Notes under the pieces: generated by a model
The model's input: the letters and a program-made list of their open reading frames with translations, nothing else
Databases searched by the model: none
Told to the model about the DNA's origin: nothing
Position numbers and translations under genes: made by a program
Part shown: one piece after another, positions 46,838 to 57,779 of the stretch
Layout of the letters: every line of letters starts with the position of its first letter
Position numbering within the stretch: position 1 is the first letter of the stretch
DNA from: Calycina herbarum
Lineage: Eukaryota; Ascomycota; Leotiomycetes; Helotiales; Pezizellaceae
Direction of reading: 5' to 3'
Length of the DNA stretch: 64,000 nucleotides
Assembly: GCA_001414485.1 (NCBI GenBank)
Contig: LLEY01000025.1
Span: 310,001 to 374,000 of the forward strand

Positions 46838-47915
46838 TCATCCTAGTATTTCTGAACTAAGAGCCCAAATTAAGAACCCAAATACAATAGCAAAGCTTCC
46901 TGGGCTGTATGTTGCAGCTGTGCCACTATTATCCGCTGTGCCATTATCATGACGTGCACCCGCTCCCGCTGCACCTACCACTATTATCCAAAATAATATT
47001 CCTTTTTCCTCAATAGTGTTGTTGGTTGCCGTGGAGTTTGTGGCAAGTAGCGAGAGAGAGGCTTTTTGGGTTTTGTTGAAGATTGCGGAGGTTGTTGTTG
47101 GAAGTATATGGCTTAGCGAGAGGCCATTTGGTTGATACGGCATCCCAATCGCACCAAAAAGTCGGATTGACTAAATCGCAAATAGAAAATCGCAAATCGC
47201 AAAGTGTTACTTTTTATAAGTATAAAATAGAATAGTTTTAAACTTAAGTCCCCTCTCCCTCTTCCCCCCTCTATCTATCTTAAGACCTAACAGTCTCATC
47301 TATAGCTGCTAGCCAATTAGAGAATAGGGAGGAGAACAAGGTATCACGTGTATAGCAGTGACATTACCCCTCGCCTCCTCGCTGTCGCTGTCGCTGTCGC
47401 TGTCACCTCCTTACTATTACCTCACTATCGTATCGCATTCTTACTATTGTTTCTAGATAAATAATAGAGAGAGAGAGAGGAGAGGGGGGAAGAGGGAAGG
47501 GGAGGAATATGTTTGCTTCCTCAACTCCCCTTACCCATGCTAGGAAAAACTTTCGGAAAAACTTTCCACCGAAATGTTTGCTTACTAGCCTCACCCCCTC
47601 TCCTCCTCTCCTCTACACACTTACCTATACACAATGCATAGAAGAATGGAAAGAGCAGCAAGAGAGAGTAAGAAGTATTGTAATGCTCTCCTACCTCTTT
47701 GATAAAGGGACAGAATAAGCTTAGGGGCTTAAATAACAATTATTGAGTTCTACTAGATACTTGACTTTTACGATTTGCGATTTGCGATTTAGTTGATTCC
47801 GACTTTTTGGTGTATCTGGGACTAGTTGAGGAGAGGATGTTGTTGTTGGGTGCGTGTGGGAGAGTGTGGGGATGGCGGCAAAAATCAAAAGGAGGATAAA
47901 GTTTTGGACCTTCAT
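46838..47915 (-). pseudogene. small secreted hydrophobic-tail family, unit 3, split by a MITE
   Basis: The 5' part from ATG 47915 encodes a signal peptide and 'LSHTHPTTTSS', close to unit 4. The reading is interrupted at the TA at 47823-47824 by an inverted-repeat element. After the element (TA at 47136-47137) the minus strand continues with a Thr/Asn-rich segment, 'FWIIVVGAAGAGARHDNGT' and the tail 'YSPGSFAIVFGFLIWALSSE', stop at 46838. Removing the element and one TA joins the first part to a frame that ends early, while the tail is one frame away. There is therefore a second lesion or an unrecognised intron. In any case the present gene cannot give the full protein. Confidence 0.65.
47138..47822. 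mobile_element. non-autonomous inverted-repeat element, copy B
   Basis: 685 bp, inverted relative to copy A at 3840-4711 and clearly homologous over most of its length. Ends are CGGCATCCCAATCGCACCAA at the left and the complement of GTCCCAGATACACCAAAAAG at the right, again with AAATCGC subterminal runs. TA flanks it at 47136-47137 and 47823-47824. It lies inside unit 3 of the secreted-protein array. The internal length differs from copy A by indels, including GCTGTC repeats near 47385-47402. Confidence 0.88.
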
Positions 47916-48243
47916 TTTTATTGTCTGGGTTTGGTTGAATGGTTTATGGTGTTGTGCAGTCTCCACTGCTGATAATAGTGGCCTGGTGGATGTGATTGTT
48001 TTTCGCTTGCCTGAGTTTGGGACCAAGAACCTTCAGGGAAGGGGGTTATGTAAGACATTTATAAAGATATAATTTATGATGCACGGTGCACGGTGCACAG
48101 TTTAGGATGAATTCCAAATTCAAACTTTGTTGGTTTGCATACCTAGATTATTTAAATCTAGCAACTCTCCTACAAGGCATTCCTCCCTCCCTCTCTCCCT
48201 GCCTCCCCGCCTCCCTCCTTCAAAACCAATTAGTCATTCCCCT

Positions 48244-48572
48244 CTAAACTAATATTCCTAAACCAAAAACCCAAATCAACACACCAGATAAGAGTGCATA
48301 GCTTCTTGGTGGTGGCATATTTGTACTCGACTTTCCGGCGATAACACACCACTTAGATCTGGCTTGGGGGCAGTTAAGGCTTTTCCGCCTTTGGTGGACG
48401 TTGTGACGATTTCGTTTGTCATGAGTATCTCTGGAGGCGAGGAGGAGGAAGCTTGCTCAAGGTTTGGAGTGCTAGGTGTTGTATTTGAGAATGAGGTGCT
48501 CGTTGGGTGTGTGTGAGATATTGTGATGAGGAAGGCGAGAAAGAGTGCCTGAAGCAAGTTGAGGGGCTTCAT
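48244..48572 (-). pseudogene. small secreted hydrophobic-tail family, unit 4 (frame-shifted)
   Basis: ATG 48572 begins a signal peptide (MKPLNLLQALFLAFLITIS) followed by 'HTHPTSTSF', a near match to unit 3. The open frame ends at 48276 after 98 residues. The conserved tail 'PRSYALLSGVLIWVFGLGIL' is encoded in a shifted frame overlapping its end (stop at 48244-48246). The overlap is too short for an intron, so a frameshift separated body from tail. Possibly still secreted, but unanchored. Confidence 0.55.
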
Positions 48573-48894
48573 TTTTGATTTTGGGTGGTTGTGTTAACTT
48601 GGGGTTCTTGTACTTTTTTGCGCAAGATGGAGATGGCTGCGAGAGAACTGGTTAGTATTTATGCTTCGTTTACACACCGGAACCGTGCCTTCCTGGTTTT
48701 CTGGTTTGTGGCTATTCACAACTTGCAAGTTTTGATGCCTTTTTAAATCGCGATTCAGTGTTTCTTTTCTTTTTCCACCTGTTGTGTCTGTTTGTGTGTT
48801 ATTATCAGCGAGATGATTATTTAGTTAGTCTGAGAGCTTACAGCCATTCGACTCCCATCCACGAACATTATGGTCCTTAGTCGTCTCTCTGGTT

Positions 48895-49212
48895 TTAACT
48901 CTGTATCATTTCAAGCAAAAGAACCCAAATCAATACAAAGTAATAAAACCAGCATCCTAGCATAACTGTATGACAGCTCCCACTGTTTTCATCCTCTTTC
49001 TCAGTGGCTTCTGTTCCCACCAGCATGTTTGTAGATGGAACTACGATTGCTTCGTCTTGGTCTGAGATCGTAATGTTCGGTAGCAGTAAGGAAGGTAGCT
49101 CAATATTTCGGTTGGAGAGTGCTGGATTCAGTCTTGATGGATTTGGGTTTGCATATAATGGTATGATAAGAGTTGTGATCCCGAGTGTGTTAGTATAGGG
49201 TTTGAGGTTCAT
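48895..49212 (-). CDS. small secreted hydrophobic-tail protein, unit 5 (105 aa, intact)
   Basis: The only unit of the array with signal region and tail in one frame. From ATG 49212: a hydrophobic N-terminus (YTNTLGITTLIIPLYANP), a middle with 'LLLPNITISDQDEAIVVPS', an acidic 'EATEKEDENSGS', and a C-terminal 'FYYFVLIWVLLLEMIQS' that could be a GPI signal or a membrane anchor. No family recognised. Two Cys precede the tail. The minus-strand neighbours share tail and 3' DNA (CCCAAATCAATACA-like). Confidence 0.6.
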   Translation of the reverse strand: MNLKPYTNTLGITTLIIPLYANPNPSRLNPALSNRNIELPSLLLPNITISDQDEAIVVPSTNMLVGTEATEKEDENSGSCHTVMLGCWFYYFVLIWVLLLEMIQS

Positions 49213-49597
49213 TTTGGTGGGTCGATTTTATTGGGTTTGGTTGTATTTTTGGTTTTCTTTGGTGGCAGAAGGAAAGGAATCGGAATTTGTTGATATGCTT
49301 TTATTTATTTATACTGGTGGTTGTGAATCACTGGTGGGGGGTGTTCGGGGAGTGATTCCCACTACTGTTTGGAGATTATCCTCGTTACTCGCTTCTTGGA
49401 ACCGGCATCATTTACGTCATAGGTAAAGTTGAGCAAATTACTTGGAAACAGGTTGTGTTTTCGTATTTATTCCGACTTGATTCACAAGCGGAAAGTACAA
49501 GCTTAAGCTTAAGGGAAAAGAGACAGAAGTGCCCCATTATCTCATATAAATTCCTACACCTCACTGCATTCATATCCTTAGCGAGTTTTCTCTCCCC

Positions 49598-50110
49598 TCA
49601 AACAATAATTCCCATCCCAACAGCCGCAGCAAAAGCCAAGCACAATTTATATTTCTCGAAATCAGCACCCAAAGCACCATCACTTCTCTGATGAGAACTC
49701 CCAGCAGGACTCCCAAGAGCAGCACCTCCAACCCCTCCAGCAAGAGCGCCGGCACCAGCTGATCCTGCAGTTCCTGCACTACTACTGCCACTGGAACGTC
49801 CTCCACTACTCGAATGACCTCCACTGCTAGCATGTCCGCCTCCTCCGCCGTGTCCACCCCCTCCTCCTCCTCCTCCTTTACGTTTCTCCAAATCATCACG
49901 CTTCTCTAGATTATCCCCGAGTTGTTTGTGGACGTGTGGCGTTGTCATTGGTGACGCTCGCTTTACATACTGTTTTGGTGCTACCGGTGTGCCAAGCTGT
50001 CTCCCCACGGTGTGCCACTGTGCGAGGTTGAATAAACTGGCTGCTTCTGAGTTGGGAATTCCGGCGAGGAGGGCGAGGCTGACAGCCTCTCCTACATGTG
50101 AGGGCTTCAT
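49598..50110 (-). CDS. Gly/Ser-rich secreted, GPI-type protein, 170 aa
   Basis: The ATG at 50110 gives 'MKPSHVGEAVSLALLAGIP' with an N-terminal hydrophobic stretch. A longer frame reaches an ATG at 50278, but that extension is hydrophilic and would bury the signal sequence. Then come 'ASLFNLAQWHTVGRQLG', a dibasic-rich part (NLEKRDDLEKRKGG, possible Kex2 processing at KR), a Gly/Ser/His repeat region (about 86-145), and a hydrophobic C-terminus (YKLCLAFAAAVGMGIIV) typical of GPI addition. Likely a wall or surface protein; function unknown. Confidence 0.7.
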   Translation of the reverse strand: MKPSHVGEAVSLALLAGIPNSEAASLFNLAQWHTVGRQLGTPVAPKQYVKRASPMTTPHVHKQLGDNLEKRDDLEKRKGGGGGGGGHGGGGGHASSGGHSSSGGRSSGSSSAGTAGSAGAGALAGGVGGAALGSPAGSSHQRSDGALGADFEKYKLCLAFAAAVGMGIIV

Positions 50111-51869
50111 GGTGTAAGATGGAAGATAATTGTTGTATTTTGTCTCGTTTTTATCGTTCGGTTGAGGACTGAGAGGGTTACAAAAATGAGTGTTGTTTCC
50201 TTCTGCGAATGTGGTCGGTTGTCCTGTCGTGAGGAAGTCTGGGGAGTGGATGATTTTATGCTCATCATTCATTTCCATTTTGAGGTTAGTTGTTCCGGCA
50301 GTTGTCTGGTTGAGACTAAAGGAGCCTCCATTTGAGTATCTAGCTCACATTAGCGAGAAGGGGGTGGGTCATGTGATTACAAGACTCGTCATTTGAACAC
50401 TTTCAATCTTGTCATAACTTGGGAATACACAACTTGTCGTCTTTGTTGAAGAGAATAGTTTCTGCTCATCTACATAAGTTTTTTGAGTGACCCTTTTAAG
50501 TTATCTCAAGAAAGCGATCAGTTTGACTGCTATTCATGTTCGCTGATGTCACTTGAGTTCTATTCTTGTTCTCCTCAAAATGAAAAGTCCTAGTGCCAAT
50601 TGAGTCTTAAAATCATGCCATAAGGATATCAAAAGAAAGAATCGAAGAGTCGAAATCCTATGACGATACCTAAGGAGGAGGGGTAACATATACCACAAGG
50701 ACTAAGAAATTAAGGACCTACCAAATCATTTTCCTCGCAATGGCAATTTCAAAAAAAAAAAGAAACAGAGCATAGAGAAACGAGATTCGAAGCAACCCAG
50801 TATAGACGTACACTGTCTCGCGATGGACAAAAGTAGCAATATCCCAAGTTCATACCATCCTACCTAGATCTCGTCCTTCCCATTCTCTGGGGTAATTCGA
50901 TTCATTGCCCTAGAGACTTGGGGTTATTAAACCAGGTGTTTTGAAACAATCAAGTGCCAAAGAAGTTTCAACAACGGATTATTTCTTTACTCCGTACTGC
51001 CGCTTTTACAATCCACCGCAAGACTGTACACTGGGTTAACTCCGACGGCTGTTTTTGATCGCTGAACCATGGCGGAGAACCCGATTATAAGCATCCAATA
51101 GAAAACCATCTTGCCTATCGTTGTAATAATCAAACTCACGACATCTCGTTATGACTTTGCGAACCTTCTCCCAAGATAAAGTTAGGGGAGTAATTCCGCC
51201 CCCACCTTCTTGATTAGGAGTAGTTTCGAAAACAACATCGCGGCATTTATCCCGATCAACAACAACTACCCACAACCTCTTTCCCCCAGGCATCATCATT
51301 GTTGCAACTTGCAACTTGAACCTCCTTCGCTGCATATTTCCCCTGATTATCACCCTTGCCAGATATGGGGGATGGCGCGATCCCGCCGATCTTCGTATTC
51401 TAGAAGGATTTCCCAGAACCCTAATTAATTAGTTATCTTGGCTCTCCCCCATCCAGCAGCCCACAAAGATATCCTTCTCGAACGGGGTTCGTCTCGGCCC
51501 TTGACTCCGAAATCATCTCGCAATTCATTCCCCTGTTCTCGTACCGTTACCAAGATTTGCTTGACTTGAAGATGGGAGGTGTAATTGGATTGTCAGATTT
51601 GTGGTGATCTATCCCGTGACTTTTCCCGGCTTGGCCAGGGCGGATCAATTCTTATAACGGAAGGTATGAGGCTCCAAGCGAGCTTTGTGTATAAGCTGGA
51701 AGGTGTATGGCTCTTGGCGAGTCTTGGGAGTTGACGAAGGGCAAGTGCACCAGGTGATGTGAGAATTGATAAAGGAGTATATGTACCCAAGCCAGCGTTT
51801 CATTTTTAAGCTTTTTCTTCTCCAACAAGCTTATTCAGTCTCGATTAACCCTGTTATCAGCTTCTCATC
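50111..51869. other. gene-poor stretch with one doubtful minus-strand ORF
   Basis: A minus-strand frame with ATG at 51335 and stop at 51036 (99 aa) includes 'GGKRLWVVVVDRDKCRDVVF' and looks protein-like, but I cannot assign it and no neighbour supports it. The last ~100 bases before 51870 (ATAAAGGAGTATATGTACC, then a CT-rich tract) are the probable promoter of the aminopeptidase. Confidence 0.35.
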
Positions 51870-53373
51870 ATGCATTTCACTCTTTCACTCGGTGCTCTTG
51901 TTGCATCGTCATGCGTTCTGGTATCGGCCGCACCAGCTGCTGAGTCCTTGAAAGTGAGAACTGATCTTCGTTTGATCAAGACTTCGGAAACGGAATCTGC
52001 TTGGGTCACCGAGGAAGAAAAGGTCGATAACTATGTCACAAAAAATATCAACTTCATTGATGTGACGGATATTGAGGTAAGTTCCAACCCGAATTGCCCT
52101 AGAAACTCTTTTTCTCACATGAATACAGGATACAGAGGTTCTGGATGCACTTTCCAACGCCGAAGAAGCGCCAGTTTCCGCTCTTGCCGTAACCTATCCA
52201 ACCAGCTTAACGCACGTTACTGAGGCGAATGCTGCAATCGCCAAGATCGATATATCGAAGCCAACAGGATGGTTGACTACTTTCACTGGGTTTGTAACCT
52301 GCCTGATGCTACATGGTTTTTGCTAACACAACCAAGATTCTACACTCGATACTACAGAAGTACAACGGGGACTGAATCCTCCCAATGGTTGTTTGACCAA
52401 GTTACCGCTATTGCCGCTGCAAACCCAGCTATCACCGTGACAAAGTTCACACATTCCTTCAATCAGCCTTCCATCATCGCCAAAATTCCAGGGAACACTA
52501 CTAGTCTCGGTAAGGATTTTCGTTATGAAGTTTGCAGATCATTTTATTAATTATAATTAGTGATTGTGGGAGCCCACCAAGATTCCGTTGGAAGCACTTC
52601 ATCAGGCCGATCACCAGGGGCCGATGACAACGGAACTGGCACAGTCACCATTCTCGAAGCTTTTAGAATCCTAGCTGAATCTGGTTTCAAACCAAAGAAC
52701 ACTCTTGAGTAAGCTGTCTCATTTAAATTTGAGTTTTTCGTTCCCATAATTCTATACCGTGCTCCATATGCTCTTCCCAAAGAATCATCCACAGAGAGAA
52801 TACTGACATTTCGCTCAAATTAGATTCCACTGGTATGCAGGTGAAGAAGGCGGACTCTTAGGATCCGCGGGCATCTTTGCAAACTATAAATCCGCCGCAA
52901 AGACTGTTCTCGCTTTCCTTAACCAAGATATGACAGGATACAGTCCAGCCGGGAAACCAGTTGTTTATACTGATTACACCAACGCCGCCTTGACGACATA
53001 CCTCCGACTGATTGTCGCTCAATACACTGGAATAACCCCTTTGACAAGCACCTGTGGTTATGGATGCTCTGACCATGCTAGTGCAACCTCAAATGGATTT
53101 CGTAAGGGCTCTCAAAAATGAGAATTTTGAACTCGCTAATTTTCAACTAGCATCTGCTTTCGTCCACGAGGAAATATTTGCTACTTCCAACCCGAAGATT
53201 CACAGTGCCAGTGATGTAAGTCTTTAAAGACACCATTCCACTTTCTTTGTAACATTTTGTCGTCATTGTACTGATATTGTGGACAACAGACCCTTGCATC
53301 AGTTCAATGGGCTGCTGTTTTGAGACACACCAAGCTTACTGTTGGTTTCGCGATTGAGGCATCTTACCTATAG
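51870..53373 (+). CDS. LAP1: secreted leucine aminopeptidase 1-like (M28E), 371 aa
   Basis: Zinc aminopeptidase secreted to digest peptides. Seven exons: 51870-52076, 52129-52289, 52337-52509, 52561-52708, 52824-53101, 53151-53215 and 53290-53373; all introns GT-AG, 46-115 nt. Spliced 1116 nt, 371 aa, matching family length. Signal peptide 1-20 ([20 protein letters not shown]), then a propeptide to about 85. The mature domain begins near '[19 protein letters not shown]'. Metal ligands in order: His186 (GAHQDS), Asp202/203 (GADDNGTG), the catalytic Glu pair 237/238 ([10 protein letters not shown]), Asp265 (NQDMTGY) and His340 (NPKIHSASD). The Cys pair in '[13 protein letters not shown]' is the usual disulphide. 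Every key residue is intact. Confidence 0.95.
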
Positions 53374-53770
53374 GTCTGTAATACTTTGACTAAAAAAGTC
53401 GTGGTGTGTATACAATATAATATTTGTAATAATTGGAAAAAGCCGTTGTCTTACCATCGTTTTCTTGAAAATAAATTCGTGGAATGCCCCACAAGGAGCT
53501 CGAATTCTTTAGAGAATACTTCTTGTAATCCTAGGCAATTTCGCACAATCCAAGGGCAAGTATTTACACGTAGAATATCGCCCGGGTATTCAATACTCTG
53601 GCACCAGCTCTCATACTATTAAATAACTGATTTTTGACATGCGAGACGGATGTGGAGTTGTGACTATGGACTATGGACCTCGCCTACAGACAACTGTGAA
53701 TGATTATGGTGAGTCAAGCTACCACAGGAAGTTGCCCTAATAGTACACAGTAGTTATCTCAAGATTCATT
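53374..53770. other. convergent 3' spacer
   Basis: Between the ends of the aminopeptidase (plus) and DUF4419 (minus) genes; presumably 3' untranslated sequence. Confidence 0.5.
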
Positions 53771-55060
53771 TCACCGCTTTCTTTCTCCCCCTGCCTTCTT
53801 TTCTTGAGCCTCTGACTCCTCGTCGTTTTCCGACTCAAACAACCACCATCCAACAACTGGCGTTACGGTATCTAAACCAGTCTGACCAGGCTTTTCGTGA
53901 AAATCATTGCCGCTACTAGTGACCTTGATACCTACTGAGCCAGCAACCATGGTAGTATAAATATCAATTCCGTTGTCGTCGATTTTGACTGGGACCGAAC
54001 ACCATCCGCTGGGAACGTTGATAACATTGAAATATCCGTATTGTATGCCATCGAGTTTAAGACTCTGTGAATCTCCAGCTCCACGACGTATCTTATCGCC
54101 CTTGTCGTCCCAAAAGCAAAAGGCCGTGAGCCAGCCCTGAAACTTGTAAGTTACTTCTAAAGTTGACTTTTAGTAGAAGACTTACACAAAGATTGGTTGT
54201 TCCAGATCCCTCGCGTTCGTAATGGGCAATCTTTCGCCAAAAATCCGTGATATCGACGGAGGTAGGATTGTCAAAAGTGGACACGAATCGTGCGAGAACT
54301 GGTCGTAGAAGGCCGTACCATTCCTTGGGTTCATCACCAAAAGTGACAAGTCGCTCTGCCTTTGCTGCAAGCTTTTCCCAATCCCCCTTCGCACCTAACA
54401 GAGTTACCGAAGGCAAACCGCATAGCAAACCTGCCGAATAACTGAAGTATTTTTGAAGGGAAGCCATCATGGCAATCGAGGAGACGACGCGGTCGGTGTC
54501 ATTGGTAGTCGAGAAGTCGGGAAGAATCCAAGCCTTCAAAGAAGGGTCTTTGATGTTATCGCTGATTCGTTCAGTCATCAGCGAAGCAAACTTGCCCCAT
54601 TTACCTAAATAACCGCTACCTTCGACTGGAGTTTTGAATCCACATCAGCAAGCTCTCATCTGTTTTATTTCCAGAAATGTGACTTACCTCCGTCCATCGG
54701 AACAACTAGTTCCTTCTTTCCTTGATGGGCAACAAACATTTCTCTGAGATCCTCTGCATGGGTATTGACATAAGCGCTGAATTGTGTGAGAATATTGATC
54801 CAAACGTCATCTGGGCGAAAAATGAGATGGTGATGGTTGTTGTAAGCTCTCAAGGTACCCTGAATGAAACCGTTGGAATGGGAGTATATCTTGTTCTCAT
54901 TCATCAGCTCGCCGAATGAAGTTTGTAAGATGTGATCGTTCTTAAGCTTCTTTGCTTCCGAACTGCATGACTTCTTTAAAAGCTCTGTTGGATTGTTGAT
55001 TGAGTTGAAGGATATGAGTTGATTAGCACCATGAGACGCTGGATTAACTGTGATGGGCAT
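53771..55060 (-). CDS. DUF4419 domain protein, 392 aa
   Basis: Three exons, 55060-54688, 54625-54186 and 54136-53771, with introns of 62 and 49 nt; spliced 1179 nt, 392 aa. The start is the ATG at 55060 (MPITVNPASHGANQLISF); the upstream in-frame extension has no ATG start. DUF4419 signatures: 'FRPDDVWINILTQFSAYVN' followed by 'HAEDLREMFVAHQGKKEL' (about 85-120), 'WILPDFSTTNDTDRVVSSIA', 'YFSYSAGLLCGLPSVTLLG', 'GDWEKLAAKAERL', and 'GWLTAFCFWDDKGDKIRR' after the second intron. Family function is unknown; it is widespread in fungi and sporadic elsewhere. No signal peptide; probably cytosolic. Confidence 0.93.
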
Positions 55061-55812
55061 GGTTGCGCTTGCGCTTGAAGGAAGTGCGTTTTGGAAATAT
55101 GATGCGTTGGACAACTTTTGTAGAGAACGTTCGTAGATTTGTGTTGAAAATGGTATCGAGAGTGCTGGAGGCAAGGAGCAATTTATAGAAAAGACAAGTC
55201 GCTCCTGTTGCGTCGTGTCTTGTGACCACTTGACGCGGTTCCCGATTCACTCTATATTTGCAGCTCCTAAGGGAGCATAGTCTTCGCTAACAGCAATTGA
55301 CTTTAAAACGAAGGATGCTCGGAGATGTCTATCAAAGCATCAGCCCAGAAAATGGTCTTATATCAAATTTCTGTACTGAAATAAGAAACTTCAACTTTAT
55401 TTGAGTACTGAAGGGTGACGTTATAACCCAGTAAGTTGCACTTCTTCTTATCTCAAATCAAATAACCCAAAGCCTCGGCAAAAGAGGCAATCTTAAGGAC
55501 ACACCGAATTAGGGGGTGAGAAGTTGAAGAGTTGAAGGGAGCTATGACGTAGGGAGATTGAGCATGCTGGTTCTTTGTAGGCTAATTGGGTGTATGAAAT
55601 GATTAACATCGGCCTAATCACTAGTCGTGACACTAGCTCCGTTACTAGCGCAATATTGAGAGTACGTCTTGAAGTCTGAAGAGCTCTCCAAGTCTTCTCT
55701 TCCTCAACCAAAACACAACACAGTTTACAAGAATCAAATACAACAACCAGCCTGACAACAACAAACTAACTGCGGCACGGGCATATCCAGGCTTCAAGTC
55801 ACTTCATACGAA
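55061..55812. other. divergent promoter region
   Basis: 750 bases between the divergent DUF4419 and micro-exon genes. No gene. An A/C-rich leader (ACAACAACCAGCC...) precedes the ATG at 55813. Confidence 0.5.
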
Positions 55813-56494
55813 ATGGATCCAGCAAGACGTAAGTTCAAACTATCCTCGTACATATGGAAAAGTGAACTTACGATGATTTTAGCGTTACTCTCGCGATTTA
55901 TGTCCTCAGATCTCGGCCTAGGTCGCCGTGAGTATTTTGGAGGGGTCACTCGCAGAATTCAGTATTGACCATTCATCTCAGCATCTATCTCTCGCAGCCC
56001 ATCTTCTGCCATTGACAAAACTCCTCGTAAGTCGTCTGAAGACAGATAGTGAACTTTGTTTCCAGAACTGACATTTGATTTAGCTCCACTATCTCGTACC
56101 GCGTCTTCCCAAATCGTCCAAGAACCAGGTAAGAACAAATCATCGGTGGTCAAGTTTCCACCAAGATTAATAGGTTGTGATCTTAGCTACCGTTGCCACT
56201 TCGTCACTTACTATTCCTGAAGTTGGAGGCAAGCTGTTCAAGTACTGCAACGTCGCTAAAGTCGCTGCACCGATCTTCTCCGATCGCCTCCTCGCCCACG
56301 AGCCGGTAGCCGGCGTCGACAATTTTGACAAGAACCAGCAAGCGATGTCCATCTTGGAACCCGAGGATCTTGGGCGCATGGCAACAACTGAAGGAACACA
56401 ACCTGGTAACTTCACTAGTAATGCCAACGGCTCAACTCGACCCCGCCCGGTTAGAAGAACAACTGAAGTTCTGGGAACTGTTGGTTGCTGGTAA
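55813..56494 (+). CDS. micro-exon repeat gene, 152 aa, unknown function
   Basis: Five exons: 55813-55828 (16 nt), 55883-55927 (45), 55982-56026 (45), 56084-56128 (45) and 56187-56494 (308). Introns are 54, 54, 57 and 58 nt, all GTRAG...AG and all phase 1. Spliced 459 nt, 152 aa. The three 45-nt exons plus the start of exon 5 encode 15-residue repeats: RPLLSRFMSSDLGLG-like, PSISRSPSSAIDKTP, PPLSRTASSQIVQEP, and a weaker ATVATSSLTIPEVGG. The consensus is P-x-[LI]-S-R-x-x-S-S-x-[LI]. The Ser/Arg context suggests basophilic kinase targets. The C-terminal 85 residues (KLFKYCNVAKVAAPIFSDRL onward) are unique, with only two Cys (one near the end: VGCW). No signal peptide. No family recognised. Confidence 0.75.
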
Positions 56495-56707
56495 ATGATT
56501 CACTGGATGTTTGGTCTGGATGCAGGAATTCTGGAGAGTATTTTCATTTGGGTTCGGTGGGAATAAGCCAGCTCGATGTTCTGATTACTATGCTTGCGTA
56601 GATATCGTTTGAATTCCGCATAAATCTAAACACCATATCAGACACTGATTTCTGCTTCTTTCAGTTCAATCTGTGGGAGCCCATTTCAATCCACATTGAC
56701 ACGCAGG

Positions 56708-57418
56708 CTATTCAACACCAGGAAGCAGACTTTCTCTTAACCAAGCTAATGTTTTCCTCTCCTCTTCAATAAACTTTTCATCCCATCTATAGTCGTTTTT
56801 ATCCAACTCTTCCTCTGTCTTGCTTATATTCTCATCTGTAGTATCAACACGTCGCCAGGCCATATCCAGTACCAGAGATCGCTTTGGCGGGGCCACAAAC
56901 CAATCTCTCAGGTACTCGGATTCGAGGCCTAATTCCCATCAGACATTTAATATCACGACTGGTTTTGGAAATCTACAATGATTCAACTTACAGTGGGGGA
57001 ATAATGTGGCGCCACATCTTTGGTAAGCCTCGACTTCCGTTGTAGGTGGGTTTGGATCGTCATCGAAAAGCGCATCGTATCGCGCCATAGTCTCTGGATT
57101 CAAGAATAGGAGTAGTCTTTCGCCGGTTTTGTTTCCTTGAGTGTCCTTTATGGCTCTCTGTCCAAATTGCATCGGTTTCCCATAATGGGGACGAAGCGAG
57201 ACATTATCGGCGGGATGGATGGGAGGCGCATACTGAGACATGAGGGATTCAATACGATAAGGTTTGTTCTGAGTGGGGGGTACTGGACTGAACGATGTTT
57301 CTCGATGAATTATTGGAAAGTGAAATGTTTCTCTGGATGTTGTTGTGGCTGACTGCGCGGCTGATGTTGGGTGCATGTTGGATATGCACATCAATGGCCC
57401 AGCACTTAAGTCGATCAT
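56708..57418 (-). CDS. orphan two-exon protein, 215 aa
   Basis: Exons 57418-56992 and 56928-56708, with a 63-nt intron (GTAAGT...TTAG) joining 'LFPHCLESEYLRDWFVAPPK'. Spliced 648 nt, 215 aa. The N-terminus is Ser/Thr-rich and probably disordered (an alternative start lies ten codons in). A middle segment 'RLLLFLNPETMARYDALFDD' and a charged helical C-terminus (TEEELDKNDYRWDEKFIEEE) follow. No signal peptide, membrane segment or known motif. It may be lineage-specific; the clean intron and sustained frame support a real gene. Confidence 0.65.
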
Positions 57419-57779
57419 GGGAGTCTAGCAAAGAATGACACCAAGAACTGACACCGAAGAAATATACCACTTGATACCTTTTACTATAAAGATACAGGCA
57501 CTATCTATCTTTGAAATACTCTCACCACACTTTGGGAAACGTTAAGCGAGGTGGTTCCTGGCCCTCAAAACGGCTGTAGGTACGCCCCAGAACCTCTAGT
57601 GAAGAGTCCTAGAGATTTTTTGTGGACGTCAGTGAGGTCTATTTTCCCTTCAGGTACTCGTATGGGGTAAGTCGGGCGACACCTAAACACGCCATCAAAT
57701 CTCGTCTACAACTTCAACAACCAACCAGTTTTGGCAAAACTCTCAATTTAAACATTACTTCTACATCCCCTCCTCTCCT
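57419..57779. other. short spacer
   Basis: Between two minus-strand genes; nothing recognised. Confidence 0.4.
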
